Below, piece after piece: positions 16,510-24,990 of a stretch of 64,000 nucleotides of DNA. A program made the translations under genes and the position numbers. The first letter of the stretch is position 1, and every line of letters starts with the position of its first letter. The notes below the pieces were generated by a model that saw only the letters and a program-made list of their open reading frames with translations, was not told the DNA's origin and did no database searches. The DNA is from Nioella aestuarii (GTDB lineage: Bacteria; Pseudomonadota; Alphaproteobacteria; Rhodobacterales; Rhodobacteraceae): NCBI RefSeq assembly GCF_050896395.1, contig NZ_JBPBBA010000016.1, forward strand, positions 1-64,000, read 5' to 3'.

Positions 16510-18166
16510 GGGTTCTGGCCTCCGGGTAGAGGGCGGCCTTGAAGGGCTCGATGCCAACGCGGCGGTAGGCTTGCAGGAAGGTTTCCTCCGCGCTTTCCCG
16601 CAGGCCCAGATAGGTGGTCACGATGGTCTCAATCGCGCCCACGATCTCGTCATAGGCAAAGCCGGGGCCGGTACGGGTGCCAATCACCGCGTCCTCGGTG
16701 CCGTCTCCGCCAAGGGTGATCTGGTAGTTTTCCACCCCCGCACGGTCGAGGCCCAGAATGCCGATATGACCCACATGGTGATGTCCGCAGGCATTGATGC
16801 AGCCCGAGATCTTGATCTTGAGAGGCCCGACCTCGTGTTCCAGTTTCAGTTCTTCGAACCGCGTCGCGATTTCTTGAGCGACGGGAATGGACCGGGCCGT
16901 CGCCAGCGCGCAGTAATCCATGCCGGGGCAGGCGATGATGTCAGAGATCAGCCCGATATTGGCGGTGGCAAGCCCCGCCTGTTTCAGCTCTGCGTGAAGG
17001 GCGGGCAGGTGGCGCTTGTGAACATGGGGCAGGATGACGTTCTGCTCATGGCTGATGCGCAGTTCGTCATGGCCAAAGCGTTCTGCCAGATCGGCCATGA
17101 CCCGCATTTGCTCTGCCGTTGCATCGCCCGGCGTATCTCCCTGTTTCTTTAGGGAAATCGTGACGATTGCATAGCCTTCAGCCCGGTGATCGGACAGGTT
17201 CGTATCAGCCCAGGACCGGAAGATTGGGTCATTGGCGTAGAAGGCATCGAAAGCGTCCGTCGACGCGGTCTCGAACGCGGGTGCTGCGAAATGCGTCTTG
17301 ATCTCTTCCAGCAGCGCCACGTCCTTGCCACCCGCATAAAGCGGCTTGCGCAGGGCGAATTCTTTCTCGACCTCTGCCCTCAGATTCTCCAGCCCGAATT
17401 CATGGACGAGAATCTTGATCCGCGCCTTGTACTTGTTGTCGCGCCGGCCGATTACGTTCCAGACCGCAACGGTGGCCTCCAAGTAGGGCAGCAGGTCTTC
17501 CGCAGGGATGAAGTCGGCCAGAACCTTACCGATCATCGGCGTGCGGCCAAGCCCGCCACCGACCAGCACCTGATAGCCAATCGCGCCGTCCTTCTCGACA
17601 ATGCGCAGTCCGATATCATGGGCCGCCGTCACTGCACGGTCATTCGGGGCGCCGGTGATGGCGATCTTGAACTTGCGCGGCATGAACTGGAATTCCGGGT
17701 GGTCGGTGGACCATTGCCGCAGCAGTTCCGCCACCGGGCGCGGGTCGGCCACTTCATCCGCCGCAGCACCGGCGAAATGGTCGGCGGTCACGTTGCGGAT
17801 GGTGTTGCCGCTGGTCTGGATGGCATGGAGCCCGACCTCGGCCAGCGCGTCCAGCATATCCGGCACATCGCGCAGGCGCGGCCAGTTGTACTGGATGTTT
17901 TGGCGGGTGGTGAAATGGCCATAGCCCTTGTCCCAGGTCTCCGCCAGGTAGGCCAGCTGACGCATTTGGGTGCCGTTGAGCGTGCCATAGGGAATGGCGA
18001 CCCGCAGCATGTAGGCGTGGAGCTGAAGGTAAAGCCCGTTCATCAGGCGCAGCGGCTTGAATTCATCTTCGGTCAGGCTTCCGTCGATGCGGCGTTCCAC
18101 CTGCGCGCGGAACTGGCGATTGCGTTCTGCGAGGAAGTCACGGTCAAATTCGGAGTAACGGTACAT
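16499..18166 (-). CDS. cysI: Nitrite/sulfite reductase (siroheme, ferredoxin type)
   Basis: Six-electron reduction of sulfite to sulfide using siroheme coupled to a [4Fe-4S] cluster (555 residues). Two half-domain repeats are visible; cluster/siroheme cysteines are in ACPGMDYCALA and SGCINACGHHH. N-terminal FTTRQNIQYNW is the ferritin-like half signature. Ferredoxin-dependent because no CysJ flavoprotein is encoded nearby while fpr is. The start at 18166 lies after a gap with two palindromes (18197-18239). Confidence 0.94.
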   Translation of the reverse strand: MYRYSEFDRDFLAERNRQFRAQVERRIDGSLTEDEFKPLRLMNGLYLQLHAYMLRVAIPYGTLNGTQMRQLAYLAETWDKGYGHFTTRQNIQYNWPRLRDVPDMLDALAEVGLHAIQTSGNTIRNVTADHFAGAAADEVADPRPVAELLRQWSTDHPEFQFMPRKFKIAITGAPNDRAVTAAHDIGLRIVEKDGAIGYQVLVGGGLGRTPMIGKVLADFIPAEDLLPYLEATVAVWNVIGRRDNKYKARIKILVHEFGLENLRAEVEKEFALRKPLYAGGKDVALLEEIKTHFAAPAFETASTDAFDAFYANDPIFRSWADTNLSDHRAEGYAIVTISLKKQGDTPGDATAEQMRVMADLAERFGHDELRISHEQNVILPHVHKRHLPALHAELKQAGLATANIGLISDIIACPGMDYCALATARSIPVAQEIATRFEELKLEHEVGPLKIKISGCINACGHHHVGHIGILGLDRAGVENYQITLGGDGTEDAVIGTRTGPGFAYDEIVGAIETIVTTYLGLRESAEETFLQAYRRVGIEPFKAALYPEARTRAA

Positions 18167-18196
18167 TAGGGCGTATCCTTGTCACGGGCGCTGGCG

Positions 18197-18216
18197 AAAT
18201 TTCTTCGAAGAAATTT
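18197..18216. repeat. 20-bp perfect palindrome (TTCGAA core)
   Basis: AAATTTCTTCGAAGAAATTT is its own reverse complement; it lies between DUF2849 and cysI inside the operon. Same core as elements at 18220 and 4283. Confidence 0.85.
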
Positions 18217-18219
18217 GAA

Positions 18220-18239
18220 AAAGCTCTTCGAAGAGCTTT
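18220..18239. repeat. 20-bp perfect palindrome (TTCGAA core), second of a tandem pair
   Basis: AAAGCTCTTCGAAGAGCTTT, three bases after the previous palindrome, centres 23 bases apart. In the transcript both would form hairpins between the DUF2849 stop and the cysI ribosome site, which could set differential expression or mRNA processing inside the operon. Confidence 0.85.
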
Positions 18240-18245
18240 CCTGGC

Positions 18246-18545
18246 TCAGAGCTCTACTTGCTTGCCATGGGCGTAGTTGGACGGGCCACGAGTGCGAAAG
18301 ACCTCGCGGAAATGGGTGGGTTCGGGGCCTTTCGGTCCATCTTTCGCATCGGCTAGATAGGCGCCGACGATTGTGTCCACCTGACGTTCCGCATCGAGCA
18401 GACGAATCTGGGCATGGGCCTCATCGGTGATCAGCTCGGCTTCGGCGTGATAGCGGGTCCAGCGGTCGTCCGCCGTCAGATAGACAACATCACCTTCCAG
18501 CAGATGGTTGGCAGTGATGACCTTGGGGGTGAATTCACGGGGCAT
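18246..18545 (-). CDS. DUF2849 domain-containing protein
   Basis: A 99-residue protein of the DUF2849 family, known from alphaproteobacterial cysG-cysI operons and of unknown biochemical role. The motif VYLTADDRW and the EVFRTRGPSNYAHGK tail are characteristic. Start at 18545 has AGGAG 8 bases upstream and overlaps the cysG end by 11 bases. Confidence 0.88.
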   Translation of the reverse strand: MPREFTPKVITANHLLEGDVVYLTADDRWTRYHAEAELITDEAHAQIRLLDAERQVDTIVGAYLADAKDGPKGPEPTHFREVFRTRGPSNYAHGKQVEL

Positions 18546-19935
18546 TTGCAAGCTCCTGAAGCTCTGGCAGTCGGGCCTCTGCCGCGCGGGGCGAAAGGCC
18601 ATAAAGAAGGATGGCGGGACCACTTAGGTTGGCGGTATCAAGATCGCTGGCCAGCGTGGCGAGCGTACTGTCAACAATGCGCTGGTCGGGGCGCGAGGCG
18701 TTTTCCACGATGGTCACGGGCGTTGCCGCCGGAGCACCATGCATCAGCAAGCGCCCCTGCAGGAATCGCGCGCCTTTCTTGGCCATGTAGATTGCAGCCA
18801 CGGTACCGGGGCGGGCAAGCGCCGCCCAATCCTGTTCGGCAAATCCTTCGGTGTCATGACCGGTCAGCACGCGCAAAGCCGAGTTTCGTCCCCGCCGCGT
18901 CAGGCTCTGGCCAATTCCGACCGCTGCGGCAGAGGCCGACGTGATGCCGGGCACGATGGACCAGCCAATGCCAGCAGCCTCCAGCGCGTCAATCTCTTCG
19001 TCGAGGCGGCCATAGATCACGGGATCGCCGGATTTCAGGCGCACCACCTGCAGGCCCTGCCTGGCGTGTTCCACCATCAGCCGGGCAATTTCGTTCTGCG
19101 GGGTGTGGCGACCAAAGCCCTGCTTACCCACGTCCAGAAGCGTGGCTTCGCGACGGGCCAGTTCGAGGATTTCAGGCGCGACCAAACGGTCATGGATGAT
19201 CACATCGGCCTCATCCAGCGCCTTGCGGGCCTTCAGTGTCAGCAGTTCGGGGTCGCCGGGCCCTGCGCCCACCAGGGCAACATGGCCGTCCCGGTCCTGC
19301 GCGGTCAGGTGGTCTACCAGCAACTTGCGCAGACCGGCCTGAACACCGGCGGCACCGCCGTCCGCGAGCGCTTTTGGCCCTTTGTCGAAATAGTATTCGG
19401 CCCAGAAGTCGCGGCGTTTGCGCCCGAAGGGCAGGGCCTCTACAGCGCCGCGAAAGGATTTGCCGATGCGCGCCAGCGTGCCAAGCGTCACGGGCAGCTT
19501 CTCCTCCAGGTCGCGTTTGATGGCGCGGGCGAGGACGGGGGCGGCCCCTTCTGTGCCGATGGCCACAGTTACCGGATCGCGGTCCACTATGGCGGGGGTG
19601 ATGAAGGCGCTGTCTGCCAGATTATCGACGACGTTGACCAGGATGTCCGCCGTGTCGGCCAGTTGTTTGATACGCGCGTCCTCTGCGTCATCCTCATCGG
19701 CGGCATACACCAGAACCGCGCCTGGCAGATCGTCAGCCGATAGCGGGCGATGGTGCAGTGCAAGGCGCGCATCAGCGGCCCAGGCCATGATTTCAGGTGC
19801 GGGGTTTGTCGCGAACACTTCGATCCGTGCTTCGGTCTTCAACAGCAGACGCAGTTTCGCCAATGCGGCATCACCGCCGCCAGACAGCAGGATGCGCCGG
19901 TTCTCGACCGCGAGGAAGATCGGAAAATGTTTCAT
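18535..19935 (-). CDS. cysG: Siroheme synthase CysG (bifunctional)
   Basis: Makes siroheme, the cofactor of the sulfite reductase downstream. A 466-residue fusion: N-terminal precorrin-2 dehydrogenase/ferrochelatase (NAD motif LLSGGGDAALAKLRLLL, residues about 16-32) and C-terminal uroporphyrinogen-III methyltransferase from about residue 215 (VALVGAGPGDPELLTLKA, LKSGDPVIYGR, YMAKKGARFL). Start at 19935; the frame is open to 20304, but similarity starts here. First gene of the operon and divergent from the Lrp/AsnC gene. Confidence 0.95.
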   Translation of the reverse strand: MKHFPIFLAVENRRILLSGGGDAALAKLRLLLKTEARIEVFATNPAPEIMAWAADARLALHHRPLSADDLPGAVLVYAADEDDAEDARIKQLADTADILVNVVDNLADSAFITPAIVDRDPVTVAIGTEGAAPVLARAIKRDLEEKLPVTLGTLARIGKSFRGAVEALPFGRKRRDFWAEYYFDKGPKALADGGAAGVQAGLRKLLVDHLTAQDRDGHVALVGAGPGDPELLTLKARKALDEADVIIHDRLVAPEILELARREATLLDVGKQGFGRHTPQNEIARLMVEHARQGLQVVRLKSGDPVIYGRLDEEIDALEAAGIGWSIVPGITSASAAAVGIGQSLTRRGRNSALRVLTGHDTEGFAEQDWAALARPGTVAAIYMAKKGARFLQGRLLMHGAPAATPVTIVENASRPDQRIVDSTLATLASDLDTANLSGPAILLYGLSPRAAEARLPELQELANAP

Positions 19936-20080
19936 TTGGCGGCTCCTGCCTGTTCGCGTCTTATGGCTCAACATAGGATATTTTCCCGTCACAGCGCCAT
20001 ATGGGCTTGCAGATAAGAACAAATGTTTACTACAAGCGGCACAGTTAACCGCATTGTTCTTCCATGAAGGAGACCGCCGA

Positions 20081-20554
20081 ATGTCTGCCCAAATCGACGC
20101 GCTGGATCGGAAAATTCTCGCCGCATTGCAGGAAGATGCCAGCCAGTCACTGGATGAAATCGCCAAGGTGGTGGGGTCGTCCAAGACGCCGGTCTGGTCC
20201 CGGATCCGCAAGATGAAAGAGGCGGGAATCATCGGCCGCCAGACGGTTCTGCTGGATGCCGAAGCCCTGGGATTGGAGGCGTGTTTCTTCGTGCTGATCC
20301 GCACGTCGGAACATGAATCCGATTGGCAGAAAAAGTTTCTGCACGCCCTGCAAAGTCGCCCCGAAGTGCTCGAGGCGCACAGGCTGGCGGGCGATATCGA
20401 CTATATTCTCAAGGTTAGAGTGGCCAATGCGCGGGCCTATGACAGGTTCTATCAGGCGCTGATTTCAGAGGTGCGCATCCACAACGTCACCGCGCTGCTC
20501 AGCATGGAAGAAATCAAGTCCACCACGTTGTTGCCGATTGCGCTCGAGACCTGA
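20081..20554 (+). CDS. Lrp/AsnC family transcriptional regulator
   Basis: A 157-residue regulator with N-terminal winged HTH (LDRKILAALQEDASQSLDEIA) and C-terminal RAM ligand-binding domain (LAGDIDYILKVRVANARAYDRF). AAGGAG lies upstream of the ATG at 20081. The 145-base divergent region to cysG suggests it controls the sulfate operon, with a sulfur amino acid as possible effector; a CysB-type LysR regulator is absent here. Confidence 0.92.
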   Translation: MSAQIDALDRKILAALQEDASQSLDEIAKVVGSSKTPVWSRIRKMKEAGIIGRQTVLLDAEALGLEACFFVLIRTSEHESDWQKKFLHALQSRPEVLEAHRLAGDIDYILKVRVANARAYDRFYQALISEVRIHNVTALLSMEEIKSTTLLPIALET

Positions 20555-20563
20555 GCCTTCGCG

Positions 20564-20812
20564 TCAGGGGCGATGCATCACATGGCGGTTGCGGCAATAT
20601 CCCGGCGCATCGTTCAGCTTGGCGTTGTCATCCAGCAGATGGCGGCAATTCTCGTGCTGTTTGCAGGCGGCGCAGGACATCACAACCGACCTGTAGGCAA
20701 TGGCAGAGCTTTCCGCATCCAGCCCGCCGATATGTGTCAGGTCCACATCAAGCCGGTCGGCCATGTCGTTCACCAGCCCGGCGCTTTCGCTCAAGTTCTT
20801 GAAAATGCCCAT
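20564..20812 (-). CDS. DUF6455-like small cysteine protein
   Basis: An 82-residue protein with a C-rich segment (MSCAACKQHENC, then APGYCRNR) matching the small DUF6455 family of Rhodobacterales; function unknown, metal or cluster binding possible. Start 20812 is chosen because AGGAGG lies just upstream. Convergent with the Lrp/AsnC gene, 9 bases apart. Confidence 0.72.
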   Translation of the reverse strand: MGIFKNLSESAGLVNDMADRLDVDLTHIGGLDAESSAIAYRSVVMSCAACKQHENCRHLLDDNAKLNDAPGYCRNRHVMHRP

Positions 20813-20878
20813 GGGGCCTCCTGTCATCCTGTTCCAGGTCAGAAGGCACATGTTCCGTTGCAAATGCATTGATATGGA

Positions 20879-22099
20879 TCAAGCAGAGGCGGGCATAAGC
20901 TCGGTTTCGACGGTCGCACCGTGTTCTAACGTTCGGTGAACCGGACATTTATCGGCAATTTCGAGCAGGCGGTCGCGCTGTCCATCATCCAGCGAGCCGT
21001 GCAAAGTGATCCGCCGAATGAACCGGTCGATCCGTGCATCCTGTCCGCCTGCGTCCTGCGCATGGACTTTGTCATGCATCACATCGACTGAAACGTGGTC
21101 CAAGGGCCAACCCTTGCGTCGAGCATACATGCGGATTGTCATCGACGTACAGGCGCCAAGCCCGGCGGCGAGGAATTGGTACGGGGTAAAGCCCTGATTG
21201 GTGCCGCCATAAGCGATCGGCTCATCTGCTACAGCATGGTGAATCAGCCCGGCTTGTACATCCTGCCGGAAGCCATTGGGATCGGCCTCGGACACTCGGG
21301 TCACGCCCTCTGGCGCACCAATGGGCGGTGCGGGGCTATGCAGGTCCAGATAGCGCCCGGCCCAGGCTGTGATGACCTCGGCGGCGTATTCCGCATCCTC
21401 CGGGCGGCTGATCAGGTGATCGGCATTGTCGAGCGTGACAAAGCTTTTCGGGTGCTTGGCGGCCAGGAAGATCTGGGTGGCATTCTCGATCCCCACGACG
21501 GTGTCACGCGGGGCGTGCAGGACCAGAAGCGCCTTTTTCATGTTGGCAATAGCCGGTCCAAGCGCTTCGGCCCGCACGTCTTCCACGAAGCCCTTGCCAA
21601 TGCGCAGCGGACGCCCGCCCAGATGCACTTCGGCCACGCCCTCGCGATTGATTTGCTCCAGCGCGTCGCCAAAGTTGTGCGTTACATGGTCGGGATCGAA
21701 GGGCGCTCCGATGGTCACCACTGCGCTGATACTGTCGATCTGACCCGCTGCCTTCAGCACTGCCGCACCGCCGAGCGAATGACCGATCAACATTGCAGGG
21801 GCCATGCCCCGGTTCGAAAGCGCCCTTGCGGCAGCCAGAAGGTCATCGACATTGGAGCTGAACGAGGTGTTTTCGAACTCGCCCCCGGAATGGCCCAATC
21901 CGGTGAAATCAAAGCGCAACACCGCGATCCCCATGCCAGCCAGCCGCGCCGCGATGCGCCGTGAGGCGGCGATATCTTTCCCGCATGTAAAACAATGGGC
22001 AAGGATGGCCGTAGCCAGATGCGGGCCTTCGGGCAGGTCCAATCGGGCGGCAAGATCGTGCCCGGCATGGCCGGGAAATGTGAAGCGCTCGGTTGGCAT
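20879..22099 (-). CDS. Bifunctional alpha/beta hydrolase - OsmC fusion protein
   Basis: A 406-residue fusion. Residues about 1-255 form an alpha/beta hydrolase with nucleophile elbow GHSLGG and a late DNADH histidine motif. Residues about 265-406 form an OsmC/Ohr-type thiol peroxidase-like domain (YGGTNQGFTPYQFLAAGLGACTS; the two OsmC cysteines are C in GACTS and CPVHRTL). The architecture is known ('bifunctional alpha/beta hydrolase/OsmC family protein'); substrate unknown. Start 22099 is supported by AAGGA 8 bases upstream. Confidence 0.9.
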   Translation of the reverse strand: MPTERFTFPGHAGHDLAARLDLPEGPHLATAILAHCFTCGKDIAASRRIAARLAGMGIAVLRFDFTGLGHSGGEFENTSFSSNVDDLLAAARALSNRGMAPAMLIGHSLGGAAVLKAAGQIDSISAVVTIGAPFDPDHVTHNFGDALEQINREGVAEVHLGGRPLRIGKGFVEDVRAEALGPAIANMKKALLVLHAPRDTVVGIENATQIFLAAKHPKSFVTLDNADHLISRPEDAEYAAEVITAWAGRYLDLHSPAPPIGAPEGVTRVSEADPNGFRQDVQAGLIHHAVADEPIAYGGTNQGFTPYQFLAAGLGACTSMTIRMYARRKGWPLDHVSVDVMHDKVHAQDAGGQDARIDRFIRRITLHGSLDDGQRDRLLEIADKCPVHRTLEHGATVETELMPASA

Positions 22100-22375
22100 G
22101 GGAAGATCCTTGTTCGGTTGTCTAAATGCAGAGTGGTGGCCGGGATCACATGGCTCAACCCACCTCACGTATTAGTGTTGCAGCGTGACGGACGAGCCAA
22201 AAAATGACCCTCTGCGCGTCGGGCTTGCGCCGCATAATGGTCCCGTTTCCAGCGTTAACTATCTTTGGCGCAAAGGGCCACGCTCAACATCTTCCTAAGG
22301 TTTGGCGGCCGCAGCGCCAAGGCTGAAGGGGCCGCGTGAACGCAGTGCGTGGCCGCAGGACAAGGTGGCACAGAG

Positions 22376-23230
22376 ATGCTGGATGCACCTTCTTCATCGC
22401 CAGGCAAAGTGGCTTGGCCCGATTGGCAAGAGCGCGCGCGTACAGCGCTCGGACCGCACGCGGCGGGCCTTCGCGCGGTGTTGGGTGGCGGCATAACTCC
22501 AGATCAGATTGATTTGGTTCTTCTTAAGCAAAGCGATGAAACGCTTACACTTTTTTTCGCTGCGGGCGCGGAAACCGGCGCAATCAAATTGTATGATGGA
22601 TCGGCTGCAGCGCGGCTTTACAAGCGCGAACGGGACATGCTTCTGTTTCTGCGGGGCTCTGGCCTTGTGCCACGGCTCACCCATTTTTGCGATGATCAGC
22701 CCTTCCTGATAACCCAGTGGATTCCTCAAACTCTGGACGAGATGTGTTTGGATCTTTGGGGATGTGACGGGCTTGGGTATCGGCTTGGGGACTGGTGCGC
22801 CCGCTACGACGAGGCCGCACCCTCACGGCCCGAGCGGGGAACACGGCTGGACTATGCCATGGCGATGACGCCAACCTTGCCGATCGAGAAGGTCGAAGGG
22901 GCAGCAGCAGGGCTGGCCTCTATTCCGCTGTGCGGCAGCAGCCTCGCCCACAATGACGCGGCGCTTGAAAACAACCTCTATGATGCCAAGCTTGGCATTT
23001 TGCGTTGTGATTTTGCACGCTCTGCGTTTCGTCCGCGGGGGTGGGACTATATCTTTACGCGTCATGCAGTGACTGAGCGGTTCCCGGCGCACAGGAAAGA
23101 CATCCTCGACGCGATGTCCGAAGGCTTTGAAGCGGCGCATCGCGGGTCGTTACGGGTCGATGAGCTCGATCACCTTTCAGATATCTTTGTTGCGCTTTTT
23201 GCAGTCATGGGAGACGGCCATGGCAACTGA
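22376..23230 (+). CDS. Phosphotransferase-like (kinase-fold) protein
   Basis: A 284-residue protein with the look of an aminoglycoside/choline-kinase fold: catalytic-loop-like AHNDAALENNLYD and metal-loop-like LRCDFARSAFRPRGWDY, and an IKLYDGSAAARLYKRERDML stretch in the N-terminal lobe. The start is uncertain: ATG at 22376 is used, GTG at 22349 also possible. It overlaps the Hint gene by 11 bases, so the two are probably co-translated. Substrate cannot be named. Confidence 0.7.
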   Translation: MLDAPSSSPGKVAWPDWQERARTALGPHAAGLRAVLGGGITPDQIDLVLLKQSDETLTLFFAAGAETGAIKLYDGSAAARLYKRERDMLLFLRGSGLVPRLTHFCDDQPFLITQWIPQTLDEMCLDLWGCDGLGYRLGDWCARYDEAAPSRPERGTRLDYAMAMTPTLPIEKVEGAAAGLASIPLCGSSLAHNDAALENNLYDAKLGILRCDFARSAFRPRGWDYIFTRHAVTERFPAHRKDILDAMSEGFEAAHRGSLRVDELDHLSDIFVALFAVMGDGHGN

Positions 23231-24239
23231 AATCCTCTCCATTTCCCTGACACCGGGAACCAGCAAGGTGAAAGGGAAGGACATCGTCTCCGACGAAAAC
23301 GACACTCAGATCGTGACCGTTACCGATGGCGGTGATTTGGATGGTGGAACCTTTATCTTTGAGTTCTGGGGCAAGGATACACCCAGTACTGCGGGGGAAG
23401 GGCCCGGAGGGGACGATGTCTTCAAGCTGGACCTTGCGTCGTTTGACGATGATTTCACGATCCTGGTAACATCGATGACCCCAGGCGACGAATTCTGGAT
23501 CAGCAATTACGATACCTGGACGACCGTCGGATCGGTCCATACCTTCACCTATACAGGCAGTGACGGGGCGTCCCATACGCTCGTGATCGACGCGCAATCG
23601 CAAAACAACTGGGGCGAGGCGACGGTCGTTTGCTTTACTTCCGATACCTGGATCGCAACGCCCGATGGCACGCGGCTGATCACTGAGCTCAGCGTAGGTG
23701 ACAACGTTGTTTGCGGCGACGGACACGTTCGACCGATCCGGTGGATCGGACAGCGCAAGGTGACTCGAGAGACGCTTCGACAGCGACCGTCCATGAGGCC
23801 AATCCGCATTGCGCCGAACGCCTTGGGTCCGGGGCAGCCCGCCAGTTCACTTGGTTTGTCGCCACAACATAAGGTCCGGATTCAGCACTGGCAGGCCGAC
23901 CTTCTGTTTGGGTCGGACGAAGTTCTGGTGCCCGCAAAGGCCCTGCTGGATCTGCCCCATGTCACTCAGCCTGAGCCCCAAGGGACGGTGACCTATCACC
24001 ACTTGCTGCTCGACGGGCACCATACGGTTCTGGCCAATGGGCTGCGCTGTGAAACACTAATGCCCGCTCAAATGGCACAGAAAGCACTTGATGCAGAGGC
24101 TCGGGCAGAGCTGATGTTCCTGATGCCGGTGCTGGCCGAAGATCTGAACGCGATCGGACCGCTCTGCCATCGGGCGCTGAGTGTGAACGAGGCGCGGCTG
24201 CTCATGCGCAATATCATGCCCTGCCAGGCAGCGGCCTGA
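23220..24239 (+). CDS. Hint-domain protein
   Basis: A 339-residue protein with a C-terminal Hint (hedgehog/intein-type) domain. The N-terminal 135 residues are acidic and rich in beta-prone segments (DGGDLDGG), resembling an extracellular substrate-like domain. The Hint region starts at C138 (VVCFTSDTWIATPDG), continues with LSVGDNVVCGDGHVRPIRWIG and includes LSPQHKVRI with H217. Roseobacters hold many such Hint_2 proteins; self-cleavage at C138 is possible but not demonstrated. No Sec signal peptide is visible, so a type I or unknown export path is an inference. Confidence 0.85.
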   Translation: MATEILSISLTPGTSKVKGKDIVSDENDTQIVTVTDGGDLDGGTFIFEFWGKDTPSTAGEGPGGDDVFKLDLASFDDDFTILVTSMTPGDEFWISNYDTWTTVGSVHTFTYTGSDGASHTLVIDAQSQNNWGEATVVCFTSDTWIATPDGTRLITELSVGDNVVCGDGHVRPIRWIGQRKVTRETLRQRPSMRPIRIAPNALGPGQPASSLGLSPQHKVRIQHWQADLLFGSDEVLVPAKALLDLPHVTQPEPQGTVTYHHLLLDGHHTVLANGLRCETLMPAQMAQKALDAEARAELMFLMPVLAEDLNAIGPLCHRALSVNEARLLMRNIMPCQAAA

Positions 24240-24350
24240 TCCTTCGCAATTGCGGCCCACCTGGCTTGGCCTGGCCAGGGTTCGGTTCCGGGCCTTTACC
24301 TCGTTGCAACAGGTTCACCCTAGAATTCGGGGGCCTGCTTGGATAGACTG

Positions 24351-24596
24351 ATGGAATGGAAATGGTTGTGCCCGGAGGGCGAGTTGGCTGAAGAAGAACA
24401 AAATGATGTCGGTTCGGACAGATTCGGCCTCACGCCAGAAGATTACAGAGAAATAGACAATCGTGGCGCTGCCTTCCTTCAGGGACAGGACCACGATTTC
24501 GTTGAGGTGACCAGAGAGAAGCTATCGCAGACCATGGCCTCGCTCGAGTCCCATATCTCCGTGGTAGAGAAAGCGCGCGGTAAACGTCAGGTTTAG
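24351..24596 (+). CDS. Hypothetical protein
   Basis: Short polar 81-residue reading frame (MEWKWLCPEGE, then TMASLESHISVVEKARGK), possibly helical at its end. The ATG at 24351 is preferred over TTG at 24339. No family recognised. It precedes two closely spaced frames on the same strand, and the stop lies 10 bases before the next one. Confidence 0.45.
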   Translation: MEWKWLCPEGELAEEEQNDVGSDRFGLTPEDYREIDNRGAAFLQGQDHDFVEVTREKLSQTMASLESHISVVEKARGKRQV

Positions 24597-24606
24597 TATT
24601 GAGTGA

Positions 24607-24990
24607 TTGTTGACCGTGGTAGATGGCAACTTCAGGTTTGTAGCCGATCCAAAATATTATATGGCGCGTTTTGACGACGCGAAGGTCCGTTGTCAGCAGC
24701 TCGCCGAGCGCGCGGCCTTTCCGATCAATGGCTCTGAAGCAAGGGTGCGAAAAGCGCTGAAGATCGAAAAAGCGCTTTATTTGTACTGCCAGCGCAAGGC
24801 GGACCTGCTGCGCCTGGGGGCTTACAGGCATCTTCCGTCAATCCTGAGCGGCGCGAGTGGACGGGAACTGGTCTACAGGCAACTGATAGTAGGCCCGTTC
24901 GAAGGCAGGTTCCTAGTTCGTGAACGAGAGCGGGTCATGCTTGGCAGCCTGTTTCTTTGGCATGAAGGAGAGATCATTCGTGGGATTTAG
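24607..24990 (+). CDS. Hypothetical protein
   Basis: A basic, leucine/arginine-rich 127-residue frame (ARFDDAKVRCQQLAERAA, ALKIEKALYLYCQRK). Start uncertain: TTG at 24607 or the in-frame GTG at 24616. The next gene's GTG and its ribosome site lie inside this one, an arrangement typical of coupled real genes. Function unknown. Confidence 0.5.
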   Translation: MLTVVDGNFRFVADPKYYMARFDDAKVRCQQLAERAAFPINGSEARVRKALKIEKALYLYCQRKADLLRLGAYRHLPSILSGASGRELVYRQLIVGPFEGRFLVRERERVMLGSLFLWHEGEIIRGI

